64,000 nucleotides of DNA from Boswellia sacra (lineage: Eukaryota > Streptophyta > Magnoliopsida > Sapindales > Burseraceae): contig SNVD02004405.1 of the NCBI GenBank assembly GCA_013180625.2, forward strand, positions 124,001 through 188,000, in the 5' to 3' direction. Both the position numbers and the translations under genes were made by a program. Below are positions 23,044-36,649 of this stretch, piece after piece; positions within the stretch are counted from its first letter, which is position 1; every line of letters starts with the position of its first letter. The notes beneath the pieces are model-generated. The model was not told the origin of the DNA and ran no database searches. It was given only the letters and a program-made list of their open reading frames with translations.

Positions 23044-23892
23044 TGTAAATTTTGAAGCTGCAGACTTAGTTACGTACTATACAACTGAAGCGGTTATAAA
23101 TAATATAACATATGTAAATAAAAAGTGCACAAAGGAATTTTACATGGTTTAGCTTAAACAAGCTTACATCCACGGGCAACCAAGCTGCACTTCATTATGT
23201 TATTCACGTTTACAAGGACTAGCACCTTTATAGTTAAAGAACACACACTTCTCTCACACTCACCTATCCTATATAAACCATGCTCTCTCTCCAAGAACTT
23301 CAACCACAGTAAATTAACCAACTTCCTAATTCCTTGCTGCACTTCACCCCCAACAATTTGGGTCCTTTTCAAATTGTTATGCAATATCCCAATAAGATAA
23401 TCAATCCCTATTGATTATCCGCGCTTATAATGATAAGCAATAAACCTAATCAAAACTGTAAGCTAACAAAAAGAAAATGATTACTTAAGTGTTCTAAAAT
23501 AGCTTGCATATATATCCTAAACTGGACATAAAATAAAAGTCTTCTTATACTACAACTTATCAAGCAATCAGTCCTTATACAATAAGCATTCTTCAAGATC
23601 TTTCAACATCTTTCAATGACCAGCATATCTTGAAGACTTAGGAAAGCAATATCATGTTAGAATATTTATTGAAGAATCATGATCATTATTTTTCCTAATA
23701 CTAGTAATAATAAAACACTTCCCAAACTAAAACTGTACTCTGAAAATAATTCGTAGTTAAGTCTTTCCTAATTGGATTAGTTAAAAGCAGACAATAATTA
23801 ATGAAAAATCAAAAACTTATTTTCTTCAAAATGCCAACACATTAATGCCACAAAAATTGACACATGAAAAACTATATAGCATTGTCCCAACA
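23044..23892 (-). repeat. Left LTR of copia element 2
   Basis: Starts TGTAAATTTTGAAGCTG and ends GTCCCAACA on the plus strand. Direct repeat of 43144-43987; it is the 3' LTR in the element's sense. Confidence 0.88.
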
Positions 23893-25686
23893 ATCTCCTT
23901 CTTTGGCATTTTGTGAGAAAAACTACACTACAAGTAACAAAAGTAAATTCTCCAGAAACACAGTTAGATAAGATAGAATTGAATCAACCTCAATCAAACT
24001 TAACTGCATTAAAACAGTCAGCAAATATGTCATGTAATATAACTTGGTCAGCTTTCTTAGTTTCCAACAAAAAAGTCATACAAACCAAGTCAAAACAAAA
24101 TAAATGGATGCAAACACTTAATCCAAACACAAAGATCAAATGGAAACAAAATGCACTTGAAAAATACACATTAGTCCCCAATAGTTTCTTCTCCCCCATT
24201 AGTCAAAACACACAAAACAAAAGAATGAAAGCAAAAATGTATCAACAACCAACAATTTTCTCTTGTCCCCCTTTTTTTTTCCACACAAAGTGCCAAAAAG
24301 CTCTACTTCTGGTGTTTGCCAGATCTCCAAGGTAAAAGCCACGTTTGATCATACCACCTCTCATTCTTGGTCCGGTCCTAGTAGATGGGGCAACTGGTGA
24401 AGATGTCTATTCAGATGATGTAGCAGTGACTTCATCCAGGACTTGTTGAAGTTCTCTTACATGACTTTCAACACTAGGGTCAAATGGAGCTGGCTGAACT
24501 GACATTTTCTTCAAGGTAGCAGCTGCATCAACTTGAGATTGCTTTTCATGAGGCTTTGGTACTTATGAGTCAATTGTTTGCGAAGGAGTTCTGTCAGAAG
24601 AGATTAGAGAACTAGGATCAACTATCTTAGGTGCAGGAGCAGGACTAAGTACAGTCTCAGTTATTGGTGGTTCAATTTGATTAGCCACACCAGGAGTGAT
24701 GGTAATGACTGAAGCTACAATTTATGTGCTTGCTGGATCTGGAAGTGTAGTAGTGACAATTGTAGTTGTAAAAATAGAAGCAGGATCTACAAGAAGAGGA
24801 ATGTCATCAACAAAAATAGGAATAGTCAGTGTTTCTTACAATGACATTGCAGCAAGTGAATGAGCTACAAGAGCAATAATAGTAAGAACTAAGGCTGAAG
24901 TTGAGGCACCAGCAGTTGTGAGAAATTTGGTCAACTGCTCATGGTGAGCTTGCCATTTAGCCTTAAGTTCTGTCTGTTTTTGCATCAAACTTTACTGATT
25001 TTTCATAAGTTCAGTTGGTTGCTGCAAAATAGTATACAAGTTAGTAGAAACAGTAGCTAAAGAATGTTGCAATTCTCTCAAAGTGGGCTTGGTGGACATT
25101 CTCTACCTCTTGGTAGGAACTTGAACTTCCTCTCCTTCTTTGTTTCCTTATTGTTCTCATCCTCAACATCTTTTTGCTGATTTCTCACTCTTTTCATGAA
25201 ACCAGTAACAATAGGTGACTCCAAAGTCTCAACAACATCAGTATTTTCAAGCTTAATTCCATTTTTCATTAAGATGCCCATAATGAGAGATGGAAAAGGC
25301 AATCTTAACGAATGATTCTCAACATCCTGAACAATGAAATGAAAGATCCAAAGACCTAAATTTATGCTTTTTCATTTACCTAGATAGTACAAAAAATTTG
25401 CTCTCTCTAAACTCACAGCAGTTTGAAGAGAAGATGGAGTCCAATTATATCTTGCAATCTTATTCAGAACTCTATATCTAGGAGTTAATTCAGTTTGGGC
25501 AATTTCATCTTGACCTTGAATGAAATGGCTAGCAAGCTCTTTCCAAACTAATTTCTTAGACACATTTAGGAGTAAATTTCATGCTTACAACCCCCAGGAA
25601 TCTCTAAGAAATCATTAATCACATTTGGAGAAAAATGAATATCCTAGCCTCTATAATAAACAATGTGATATCTGACCTTAGAAGCA

Positions 25687-26690
25687 TGATGAACACTTAA
25701 ATATGTATGTTTAATAAGAGTTTAGTTCATCATATTGTATTAATAGTGTCATTAAATTCCTCAACTTAAGCATATTGGTAGTCTTTGCATCTTTCGAATT
25801 AACTTCCTCTTAATTTTGGTTTTGTTACAGGTTTGGTAAAATGGACATAACTCTTTATTCATAGATCAGAATGGTGCAAATCTTAATGTTTTAGAAAGCT
25901 GATTAAATTTTATATAAGATTCTATTTCAGAAGCATCATCAAATTCGGGCTCTTAGTGGACCAAAAATGTGCTTGAAGTGAACCCATCTGCAGTTTCAGC
26001 CCAGCCTGACCATGCCTCGGTATTTTAACCATATCTCTCAGAATACATATCCAAATCATATGAATCAAGATGTTCTAGAAAGCTGAGAGAAATATCTATG
26101 ACTTTCATGAAGACATGTGATTAAAATTCTCAAAAATTCTTTGTCAAAATCGGTGCTCAAAATCGATTCACCTAATTACCCCAATTGTCAAAGTTGGTGC
26201 ATCTAATATTTGACAATTATTCCTTTGTAATTTGACAAGTTTGCCCCTGAATGTATTTATAAATAGAAGTACCTTGTGACCCATTAAGGCATCTTAGCCT
26301 GGCTGGGATCTTGTATTATGGTTTTCTCTCTTGTGTGTTTATGTTATTAATGAATTCTCTTTTTCTTGCAATTTGTTTTCTTTCTCTTATAATATCTTTC
26401 TACTTTCTCTCTTGCTAAGGTGAAAGGGTGAAACCCTTGATATGAGAGTAAGGATTCTCTAACCCTTTAATATGTGCTTAATAATCATAATCTTGTGTTG
26501 TTTATGAACTTGCTCTTCTCTTATATTTGTTGATATTATCTTGTCATCTCCTTGAATCATCCATATCATATTTGCTTACTTATAGTTTGTAGCGCTAAAA
26601 TTCCCTTCCTCATGGATTGACCCCAGACTCACTGGGTTTATTACTTCGACACTCCTATACTTGAGAGACAATCCTTTTTTGGATGTGTCA
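25687..26690 (+). mobile_element. Solo LTR with perfect 5-bp target duplication
   Basis: Starts TGATGAACACTTAAATA, ends GGATGTGTCA, flanked by AAGCA on both sides (25682-25686, 26691-26695). No interior is left, so it is the product of LTR-LTR recombination. The same family occurs inverted at 38837-40373. Its end (ATGGATTGACCCCAGACTCACTG) is of the kind seen in gypsy-type LTRs; that class call is tentative. Confidence 0.88.
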
Positions 26691-27117
26691 AAGCATCATC
26701 TACATCATTATCAATATTTCCATAAAATTTTTGAATTAATGATGTAGCAGGCAATTGAACCTCAATTATTAATTTTGACCAGTGTCTTTCTTGGAGAATC
26801 TCTGCAAGCTAATAGGCAGCAAATGTCTCAACTCTCATGAATCTTTCCATCCACGGAGCTCTTTCTAATATGTGCTCATCATATCTTTACTTGGCTTCAA
26901 TTGTAGCAAACTTGTTGTTCAGAGGGTTGAAGTCTTCTTAAGCATCGAACTCATTTAGTTGCTTGTTGTTGTCTTCACTCTTTACTGGATCATTAGGATT
27001 GAATGATGATGAATCTTTTTGATTTTGAGTTTCTGATGCTTCTCATTCTTGTTGAACTGATTGCTCATGTGCCTGAGAGACATCAACCTCAGCTTGTGTC
27101 TCTAGTTGGGATGAATG

Positions 27118-28839
27118 TGTTAGAGATCTATCCTAAGAGCATGGATGTTTTTCTGTAATATGTAAAAATAAAAGTTATTATTTATAAATTACCCAAGTGT
27201 AACCGTATCGATAACTAAAAGTTTCAAAGCTTGTACATTGATAAAGTTTCCATATATATGAGATATAATTGAGACATAGAACTTTGTCATAGCTCAAAAC
27301 TAATTCATGACTTATAAACAAAAACTTGGCACTTTATTTGGACAAGGTTATTATGTCGTTTGTCTTCGATGAGGAAATGATGAGTCTCTAACCAATTGAA
27401 ATGAAGACTTCAGAACAAAGACGCTTGTGTATTATGAATGCATTAAACATGCATGGATCACGTAAAAATTATACATTTGATTGAAATATTATAACCGAAT
27501 GTGAATTTCTACATCCGAGCACTAAAGGCATTCCTACCTTATTCTTGGGTGGGTAACGTACACCTCTAGTATACAGACTATGATCTTTAACTAGAATAAA
27601 AAGTGAGATCTAAAAAAGTGAGGTTAATACCTTGGCTAGTTAGAATTGTAAGATCTGTATGCTAGTAGACACTATGCCATAGATATATAATTCATGACTC
27701 TAAAAGGATTGCAGAATGCCATCTTAATAGTTTTACAAGGTTTTATTTGAGAGAATCTTGGATTAGTATCTAATGAAAGTTGTTCATTAAGAGATTTATT
27801 TTAATAAATCTTAACTCATTTAAATGGTGTAAACTGGTATCAAGAGCTCAAGATGTAATTGGAAGGATAATACGATAAATCATACCTAACTCCAATTATT
27901 AGTATTCCATGAAAGGTAATTATGTAAACCTGATGCTCGATGGATATGGCTTAAAGAAATAATTTAATCAGCTTAAACTATTAAGCTTTCTGCAAAAAAG
28001 TATTTAATTTAAGAGTGCAACTTTGGACCTATAGTGGAATGAACCAAAGTTAATAGGTGGGACCCACTATAGTTATGAGATAATAAGATACTGGATCAAA
28101 CTTATTGAAGCTTATAATTAAATATATCTATCAAGGTCACTTGGGTAGTTGACATAAATTGTCTGAATAAGGATTAGATTTAAAAAATTAAATATTTAAT
28201 TTAATTATGTTTATTAGAGAATAAAGCCCAAGTATTAAATTAAATACATTTAACTAGTAAATGGGCTCATTATTTAATTAATTTGATTAATTAAATAATA
28301 GAGTATTTTGGTCAATTTAATTAATTAGATTAATGAGCTTATAATTAATGTGATTAATTAAAAGTCTACATAAAATTGGGTTAGACCTAATTGAGAGTTA
28401 AAAGCTCATTTAAAGACTTAATGAGATTAAGTTCTACGAGCCCAGATAATTAGTTAGACTAAGCCTAATAGAATTAGGTTTCCTAATCAAAATTAGACAG
28501 GCAGTAACAAAGGCATAAAAGAATGAATTAGGTCAATGTTGTGATAGTTTTCCAGTGAACAACCCATCAGTATACACTGATACTATTCACACAATTACTG
28601 TTTACGAGGCACTGTTCACCGACCATTATTCATCTATCACTATTCATCGATCACTGTTTATCCAACATAGTCAAGTAATTTTAAGATGCTCACATGTCTT
28701 AGTCGAACGGTTTCAAACATACCTAGAAATGAACTGATGAGAAAGCAAATCAAAATTTTGAAGCCTACGCTCACAAGATCTTGGTTTCGGAGGCTATTAC
28801 GTAGTCTTGAATTGTTCAGATTTGGATTGGATTCCTACA
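27118..28839 (+). repeat. Left LTR of copia element 3
   Basis: Begins TGTTAGAGATC and ends GGATTCCTACA. Direct repeat of 33954-35655. It contains a run of TTAATTAATTTGATTAATTA-like palindromic A/T repeats around 28270-28370, also present in the right LTR. Confidence 0.9.
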
Positions 28840-31600
28840 ATTGGTGTCAAAGCTTTGGTTTCTCCACTAGTGAGTGACTAGGGAACAAAAATTGTTTGCT
28901 TTCTTTACAAGTAACATGTTTTAGTTGATGTGATATTAGGGTTTTTGTCTATATTTTTTTATTACAAGTTTTATGTGTGAATTTTGTAATAATTGAATGG
29001 TTATAAATCTGGTTTAATACTTGGCCTTAGAGTTTTATTTGTAATTTTTGTTTTTAAGGTATGTAATCTTTGAGGGATGACCTATATGCCATTGAATTAC
29101 CCTTTGTGTTTGTTTATTTTTTGTTGATTATTTTTGTGTTTTTTTTACATAATTGTCTATAATTATTATGCATGAGATGTGTATTAATTGAAGTAAGAAC
29201 ACAAGTTTTGATGGAGATCAAAGGAGCTATGGAGGCCGAAATCAACATAGGAGGAGGCTAGGGTTTAGGCCACAAAAGTTGTGTGCAAAAACCCTAGGCT
29301 TGAGGGTTTTTTGCAAATGGGCCTTACAGCTGCTTTGGAGGTGGTGGCCAGCCCTAAACCATGTCTAAGGTATGTGGATTTGATGGGTCAAAGACTTTCT
29401 TGAAAAGCCCTAAGCTTAATTTAATTGACCAAAGCCCAAGCGTGATAAGCCCAAGTTCAAAGTGCAAAGTTTTTATGTTTTAAGGCCTATTAGGTTATTA
29501 GGTTTTTGGTCTATGGGCCCAGCTTGGTGGTTCATCACTAAAATTGGGTCCAATGGGCTATTTCATAATGCCTAATAACTACTGGGTAGCGAACAATACC
29601 ATGATGTTGGGTTTCTAGGTTTACTTAAGCCCAAACCTAAGTTGATTCTAAGTTGTTTCACTTGTTGGGCTTAATTTATTTTGAAACCTCTGCCTATATG
29701 AGTGCAACTGTTGGATTGGGTAGTCTCCTATCTTATCCATCTTGTTTTTGTGGTTTTACGACCCAAAATGATGACAAATTTGAAGTCGTATGGTCCATAA
29801 AGTCAAAGTTGCAATCTATAAGGGTGAAACTACAAATCTGAAAACGTTCAAGATTTGTAGGAGTGTCTATGAAAAGTTTCAAAGTTTCTGGACAACTTTA
29901 AAACAGTTCACTAAACACTCAAAATTTTCAAATGTGGATATAAAAGTTATATGGATCACATTTTAAATTAAAATCCCAAATTTTTTAAATGTTTGAGTGG
30001 GAGAAGGTTTTATTATTTAAAACCGAAAGTCTCAATTGTTGGTCCTTTTGGAAGAGCTATTTATAAACCTCATCTTGGCTCGTCTTACGGTCATGCTCCT
30101 TATAGGAGGGGTTATGATAGTTGTCTTCCAAGATAGGATCTCCTAAATGGATAAAGTCGTTCCAAAAAGCCCTTAATGTTTTCTCTTATAGAGATTTCAT
30201 TTTAATGCAATTTTGGAATTTAATTGAAACAATGGTCAAACACTCAACTTAATTTTTGAAAATATATTCTCTATAGGAATAATTTCTTTAATTAAGGACC
30301 AAAATATGGTGGTCATTATTAATGAAATATGAGTTATTTTGAAAATAATAATAATAATGAGAAAAGTTCTAATTTAATCAAATAGAGTAATCACATTTTC
30401 CTAAAGGAAAGTGGTAATTTTTTTATTAAAGCACTATAGAATATATTGTAGATTATTTTGGGTAACTACATCTACATTTTTGCATCCCACAGATCATGTA
30501 GTTATATTCAAAATATTTTACAGTCATTGATAAGGGTGTATGTTTATTTTTACGGAAAATAAATCCAATTACTTTTATGACTAAATGATCATATGCTCTA
30601 AAAAAAGATTATAAGGAATGGAAACTATAACTGGATATTATAAACCATATGATGGTGAAAGCTATATTGACCATGCGATGGTCAAAGCTATGTAAAGTGG
30701 AAAGAAAGTCTTGAAGCTCTACAACAAGCTCAATTTCATAAGTAGGTCCCAGAAGCAAGTATAATTTGACCTTTTTTATGAGTATTTAACTCTAAAGAGT
30801 GAAGAATACTAATGCAAAATGAGAGAAAGCAAATGCAATAGCCAAGTTATCTATATTTATTTCCTTCAACCAAGTGTTAGAATTGAAGTTTATATATATG
30901 GCTAATGTAAAAGATATCATTTTTCACTTGCAAGGGTTGTTTAGTGAGGCAAAATTGATATGAAAGTAAATTCTTTATCTTGTTCTTTATTTTGAATATA
31001 GATAGATTTTGATAAAGAACTAGAATTTCTCTCAAAAGTCCAATCAAAGAACGTTACTAATGATGCTAAAACCAAAATCTAGTGTTCTTCTGGTTTGAAA
31101 CCTTAAGGATAAGGTCTACGAGAACGGATATGGAAAGCTTTTGAAATCCTTAACATGGGAAACAAAGAATAAAGCCCAACCAATTGGAGAAAGTTTCCAT
31201 TTTGATCACAAAGGGCATTTTGAGATTGCCTAGAATTTAAACCTTTGTCAAGCAATATCTTTTCTAGAAACATTCTTTATAGTATATTCCATTAATTATT
31301 AAATTATAAATATTAACCATGCATTTAAATCTTTGTAAAGGATGAATAGGACACGACTTCTAAAATGAAAGTGAGCTTGGCCTAAGGCTTATAAATGAAG
31401 CTTTGTTGTCTGCTCATGCAATTGAAGAATTGTGTATTTTGATATTTTTAGTTTTGGATCATTGTTATTTTTCTAAATATTATATACAAAATTTTGAATT
31501 TTGGTACTTAATTATAAAATCGTGGTTATTCAACTTCTTTTTACAAATAAAAGAATAAAGAATTTTATTTTTCTGGAATTGTATATAACAATTAAAACTA
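28840..31600 (+). other. Copia element 3, leader and gag region (decayed)
   Basis: Interior of element 3 where a leader and gag are expected. I could not identify a gag domain with confidence. Short frames such as 29653-29841 are not recognisable. Confidence 0.5.
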
Positions 31601-31639
31601 AAAATGGAATTAATAAATGACACAAAGTTGAATAAAGAA

Positions 31640-33953
31640 AGAGTAAGATAGTCTAGTCATCTTTGGCATTTCTTGTTGGGCCAATTTTAACTAAGAAGAT
31701 TTAAAGGATGATTAAGGAGGAACACTATGCTCGTTAGATGTTGTACTTATGCCAACTTATAAATCAAGCCTAGTAAGAAATTTCCCTATAAGCCATTTCA
31801 AGCATAAAGGAAATAAAGCTAAAGATTCTATTGATATGGTACATAAAATGTTTATGCATCAATTAGTGTTGAAGAGGCACATATGAGTGTTTTATAAGAT
31901 GATTACTCAAAATATAAGTATATTTATCAAGTGTATCATAAATCTAGAACTTTTGAAGTGTTCAAAAAGTAAAAGATAAAGGTTGAAAGCATTTGGGCAA
32001 ATATGTCAAATAAATATGATCAGATCATAGTAGAGAATACCTCTCATGACAATGGAATACTATTCTAACTTTCTATAGTAGTAGAGAGAATGAATAGAAC
32101 TCTTTTAGATATAGTTTGATCCTTGTAAGTTATTCAAAATTATCTGCTTGTTTTTAGGAAACCCTAAAGGGTACAAGAGGATATTGCTTCTATAGTTAAT
32201 CTAGTGTGAAAGAATTTGCAATATAACTACAAATCACTTAAAGGTCAACTACATGAAAAATTATAAGCCTAAAAGCAATGTATTATTAGAAGAAATGTCC
32301 AAAGAAACTAACACTGATCCGATCAGTAATAATAGTTTCCAAGGTTCAAAATCTATTTCTAAAAGAAAACAAGTATAAGATCCAATTATACAACCTCTTA
32401 TGGTACCTCAATATAGTGGGAGGACTTTTAGACAAATCGACATAATGGGAGGATTATAAGACAACCTGTTAGATTCATAAAAGTATCATAAGACTAGTGA
32501 AGATGAATTTGATCCTACTACTTATGAAAAAGTAATGAATGATGCTGACACTAGTAGTTGGCAAAAAGCTATGGAATCAAAAATAGAATAGATGTATTCT
32601 AATTCTATTTGGGAACTTGTAGATGCACCTAAGGGATAAAACCCATAGGGTGCAAGTATGTCTATAAGAGAAAGAGACAATTTGATGGGGAGGTAGAGCC
32701 ATTTAAGGCAAGGCTAGTGGCTAAGGGTTACACCTAAAAAGAAAGGATAGACTATGACGAGACTTTCTCGCCATATTGAAAACAATTGGGATTCTTTTAT
32801 CCATTGCCACTCAATTTGATTATAAGATATGACAAATGGATGTCAAGACAACCTTCTTGAATGGAAATCTTGACTAAAGCATCTATATGATGCAACCAAA
32901 GGTTTCATAGAATAAGACCAAAAGCAAAAGGTATGCAAATTGAAAAGTTCAATTTATGGTCTTAAGTAAGCATCAAGGTCTTGGAACTTTAGGTTTGATC
33001 AAATGATCAAGACTTATCGTTTTATTCAAAATGTAGACAAGCCATTTGTCTACAAAAGAATACAAGATCAAAAGGTTGAATTTCTCATTCTGTATATTGG
33101 TTATATTTTACTCGTTCGGAATGATGTAGAGGTTTTATCATCAGTTAAAATATAGTTGGTTAAACAATTCCAAATGAAAGATTTGGGAAAAGCTAGTTTT
33201 TTTCTTGGGATCCAACTCACAAAGGATAGGAAGAACAATAAAATAGCATTGTATTAGACTTCTTACATACAGAAGATTTTACCTAAATTTGCAATGCAAA
33301 ACTCCAAGAATGGATTGTTACCTTCAGGTATAGAGTTAAGCTTTCTTAAAAGCAGTCTCTTTAGACTTTTCAATAAAAGAAAGATATAAGACGAGTCCTA
33401 TATGCCTCTGCTATTGGGAGTCTCATATATGTAATGCTAAGTATTAGGCAAGATATCTAATATGCAGTGAGAGTTATTAATAGGTACTAGTCAAATCCTA
33501 CTTTTGACCTTGGGGTTGCAATAAAACATATATTAAAGTATCTTCATAGGACAAAGGGATATATGCTTGTATATTCTGGTAGTGATCCACTCTAGTTGGA
33601 TATACAGATTCAAAATTTTTGTCTGATTCAGACTCTAGAAAGTCAACCATAGTATGGCAGAATATCAATCAATAAAGCATCGTTGATTCCACTATAGAGT
33701 ATGTAGCAGTTTGTGAAGCAGCTAAGTAAGTTGTTTAGCTCTGTAAGTTCCTTATTGATTTGGAAGTTATTCTAAATGGAGAAAAAACTATTACACTTTA
33801 TGGTGATAATATTGGGGCAGTGGCTAATTCTTTGGAACCAAGAAATCACAAGTGTGGAAAGCATATAGAAAGAAAGTACCACTTTATGCGAGAGATCGTG
33901 CAACATGGAGATGTGCAAATATGTCACATCTAGTCTAAGGGAAAGTGGGAGAT
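31640..33953 (+). pseudogene. Copia element 3 pol remnant
   Basis: Highly decayed integrase-like traces (about 31640-32110), then reverse transcriptase (32500-33600) with pieces SSWQKAMESKIE, YKRKRQFDGEVEPFKARLVAKGYT and KDLGKASFFLGIQLTKD. RNase H (33600-33950) is clearest with LYGDNIGAVANS and KHIERKYHFMREI. The RT box that should read YVDD reads YIGY near 33100. Numerous stops and frameshifts; inactive. Confidence 0.85.
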
Positions 33954-35655
33954 TGTTAGAGATCTGCTCTAAGAGTATGGATGTTTTTCTATAATATATA
34001 AACATTATTGTTATAAATGAATAAAAGTTATTATTTATAAATTATCCATGTGTGATTGTATCGATGACTAAAGGTTCCAGAGCTTGTACATTAACAAAGT
34101 TTCTATATATATGAGATATATATGAGACATTGAACTTTGTTATTGCTCAAAACTAGTTGACGATATATAAACAAAAGCTGGACACTTTGTTTAGACAAGG
34201 TTATTATGTCATTTATTTTCAATACAGAAATAGTGGCTCTCTAACCATTTGAAGTTGAGACTTTAGGACAAAGGCACTTGTGCATTATGAATGTATTAAA
34301 CATGCATGGACCACACAGAAATTATCTATTTGGTAGAAATATCATAACCGAATATAAATATCTACACCTGAGTACTAAAGGCATTCCTACGTTATTCTTG
34401 AGTGGGTAGTATACTTCTAGTACATAGGATATGATCTTTGACTAGAATAAAAAGTGAGATCTAAAAGAGTAAGGTCAATACTTTGGCTAGTTGGGATTGT
34501 AAGATCTGTAGACTAATAGACATTATAACATAGATATGGAATTCATGACTCCAAAAGAATTGCCAAATACCATCTTAATGGTTTTACAAGGTTTTATTTG
34601 AGAGAATCTTAGCCGAGTGTTTGATGAAAGTTCATTAAACTGAGGTTTATTTTAATAAATCTCAACTTATTTAAATAATGTAAAACATGTATCAAGGGCT
34701 CATGATGTATTTGGAGAGGTAACACGGTAAATCATATCTAACTCCAATTATTGGTATATCATGAAGGGTAGTTATGTAAACATGATGCTCAATGGACATA
34801 GCTTAAAGAAATAATTTAATCAAATTAAATTATTAAGCCTTATATAAATAATATTTAACTCAAGAGTGAAACTTTGGACCTATAATGGAATAGACCAAAG
34901 TTAATAAGTGGAGCCCACTACAGTTATGAGATAGCAATGTACTGGGTCAAACTTATTGAAGCTTGTAATTAAATATATCCATCAAAGCCCTCCAGTTAGC
35001 TGACATAAATTTTCTAAACAAGGATGGGACTTGAGAAATTAAATATTTAATTTAATTGGGTTTATTAGAAAATATAGTCTAAGTATTAAATTAAATACAT
35101 TTGACTAGTAAATGGGCTCATTATTTAATTAATTTGATTAATTAAATAATAGAGTAATTGAGTCAATTTAATTAATTATATTAATGGGCTTATAATTAAT
35201 GTGATTAATTAAAAACCTACATAAAATTAGGTTGGACCTAATTGAGAGTTGAAAGCCCAATTAAAGACTTAATGAGATTAAGTTCTAAAAGCTTAAAAAA
35301 TTAGCTAGACTAAGCCTAATAAGATTAGATTTCTAAGTCAAAACTGGATAGGCATTAATAAAGATATTAAAGGATGAATTAGATCAGCGTTGTGATAGTT
35401 TTTAGTGAATAAGGAACAAACTGTCACTGTATATTAGCACTGTTCACAAGACACTGTTCGTCAGTTACTTTTCATGAGGCACTATTCATTGACCATTGTT
35501 CATCTGACATAGTCCAGTAATTTTAAGACGTCCACACGTCTTGTTCAAGCAGTTTTCAGACATACCTAGGAATTGAAGTGATGAGATAACATCTTGGTCC
35601 CGAAGGCTATTTCGTAGTTTTGAAGTGTTCAAATTTGGCACAGAAGATTCTGATA
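33954..35655 (+). repeat. Right LTR of copia element 3
   Basis: Direct repeat of 27118-28839. It ends GATTCTGATA, with the terminal CA mutated to TA, directly before the target duplication GAATG. Confidence 0.9.
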
Positions 35656-36649
35656 GAATGTGACTCCTTTGATATCGACACTTGTGACGATGAATCATGC
35701 ACAGCTTTTCCATCGTTCTTTTACTGCGATTGCGATTTTGGGGCCATGGTTGATGATATACGCTTTAAGATAATAAACCCTAGCAAAGAGTTTTGAAAGC
35801 TATTTCAAATAGGGTTAAAACGAGATAAGGAAGAAAACAAAAGATAATTCCTTTTAAATCAAGAGTCCTAACAAAATTAAGATAACACAGTTTCAAACTC
35901 CCCCTCAAATTAAGATTTTCAATTTTGAAAATTATTCTCAACAAAATAAATCGCACTTATTTAGGCTTCAATGAAATTAATGCAAAGTTGAATTCTGTTA
36001 AGTTCCGTCGCTGAAGCAAAATTTCAACTTTTAAACCTTCCTGCTGATGTGTCTTCTTTGTACACATGAACCAACCAATAACAAGAAAATGCATAACTAA
36101 GTCAGACAGAAAATTTAAAACACACACAGTTGCAAATATTATAACTGTAATAGTTAACACAATCTTAAGTAAAGTATCCTGACATCACATGATTTATTTT
36201 AACAAAGCATAACTAGAGCTGAATTAAACAAGATTAATTACCTTAAAATGTTATGATTCACTACAAATCAAGATTCAATTAAGTAGTCAATCTCAGCATA
36301 TCTTTGAATTATATAGAAATTAATCTTAATTAAATTTTAAACAAAATACAATAGCTCCACACATGTACAGTGGGAGCGTTTTCATGTTGAACGGGCAATC
36401 TAGACATATTTTTCAGATATAGATAAATTGCTTCCAACAGATGGCTTTCACTTATCACATATAGGTAGTCCTCTCTATACTGACAATTAAATTTCTTAAA
36501 TGAAAATAGCATTATATTGCATACAAACAAATTAATAACACAGCTCATAAGATGCTAAGTTAAAATATACCTGATGATGCTTTAGATACCTCATACATGA
36601 CCACATCAATAATCATTCACCCAATTGACAAATACCAATAGCCTTTCTC

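Larger units (their letters stand above)
27118..35655 (+). mobile_element. Copia element 3, nested in copia element 2
   Basis: Plus-strand element with 1.7 kb LTRs (27118-28839, 33954-35655) starting TGTTAGAGATCT. A primer-site-like TTGGTGTCAAAGC follows the left LTR (28841) and a purine tract AAAGTGGGAGAT precedes the right LTR. The target duplication GAATG is perfect (27113-27117, 35656-35660). It sits inside the 3' ORF of copia element 2, so it is younger than that element. Its own coding region is nevertheless badly decayed. Confidence 0.92.
24250..35750 (-). pseudogene. Extra 3' ORF of copia element 2, split by two insertions
   Basis: Minus-strand protein-like sequence beginning near 35745 (MAPKSQSQ, then a stop), running to 35656, resuming at 27117-26691 and again at 25686-24250. 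The two gaps are exactly the nested copia element and the solo LTR, each with its target duplication, so the reading resumes across them. Recognisable pieces are WMERFMRVETF, IQKFYGNIDND, IYVRGYDVHFSPNVINDFL, TPRYRVLNKIARYNWTPSS and LPFPSLIMGIL. These resemble the domain called putative plant transposon protein, found as an accessory ORF of plant retroelements. A Thr/Pro/Ser-rich tail follows (24300-25080). Many stops. The role in the element is unknown. Confidence 0.7.

Noticed and set aside
23913..24335. 140-codon plus-strand frame
   Set aside because: Asn/Lys/Thr-rich antisense of the copia 2 3' region; no domain or gene signals.
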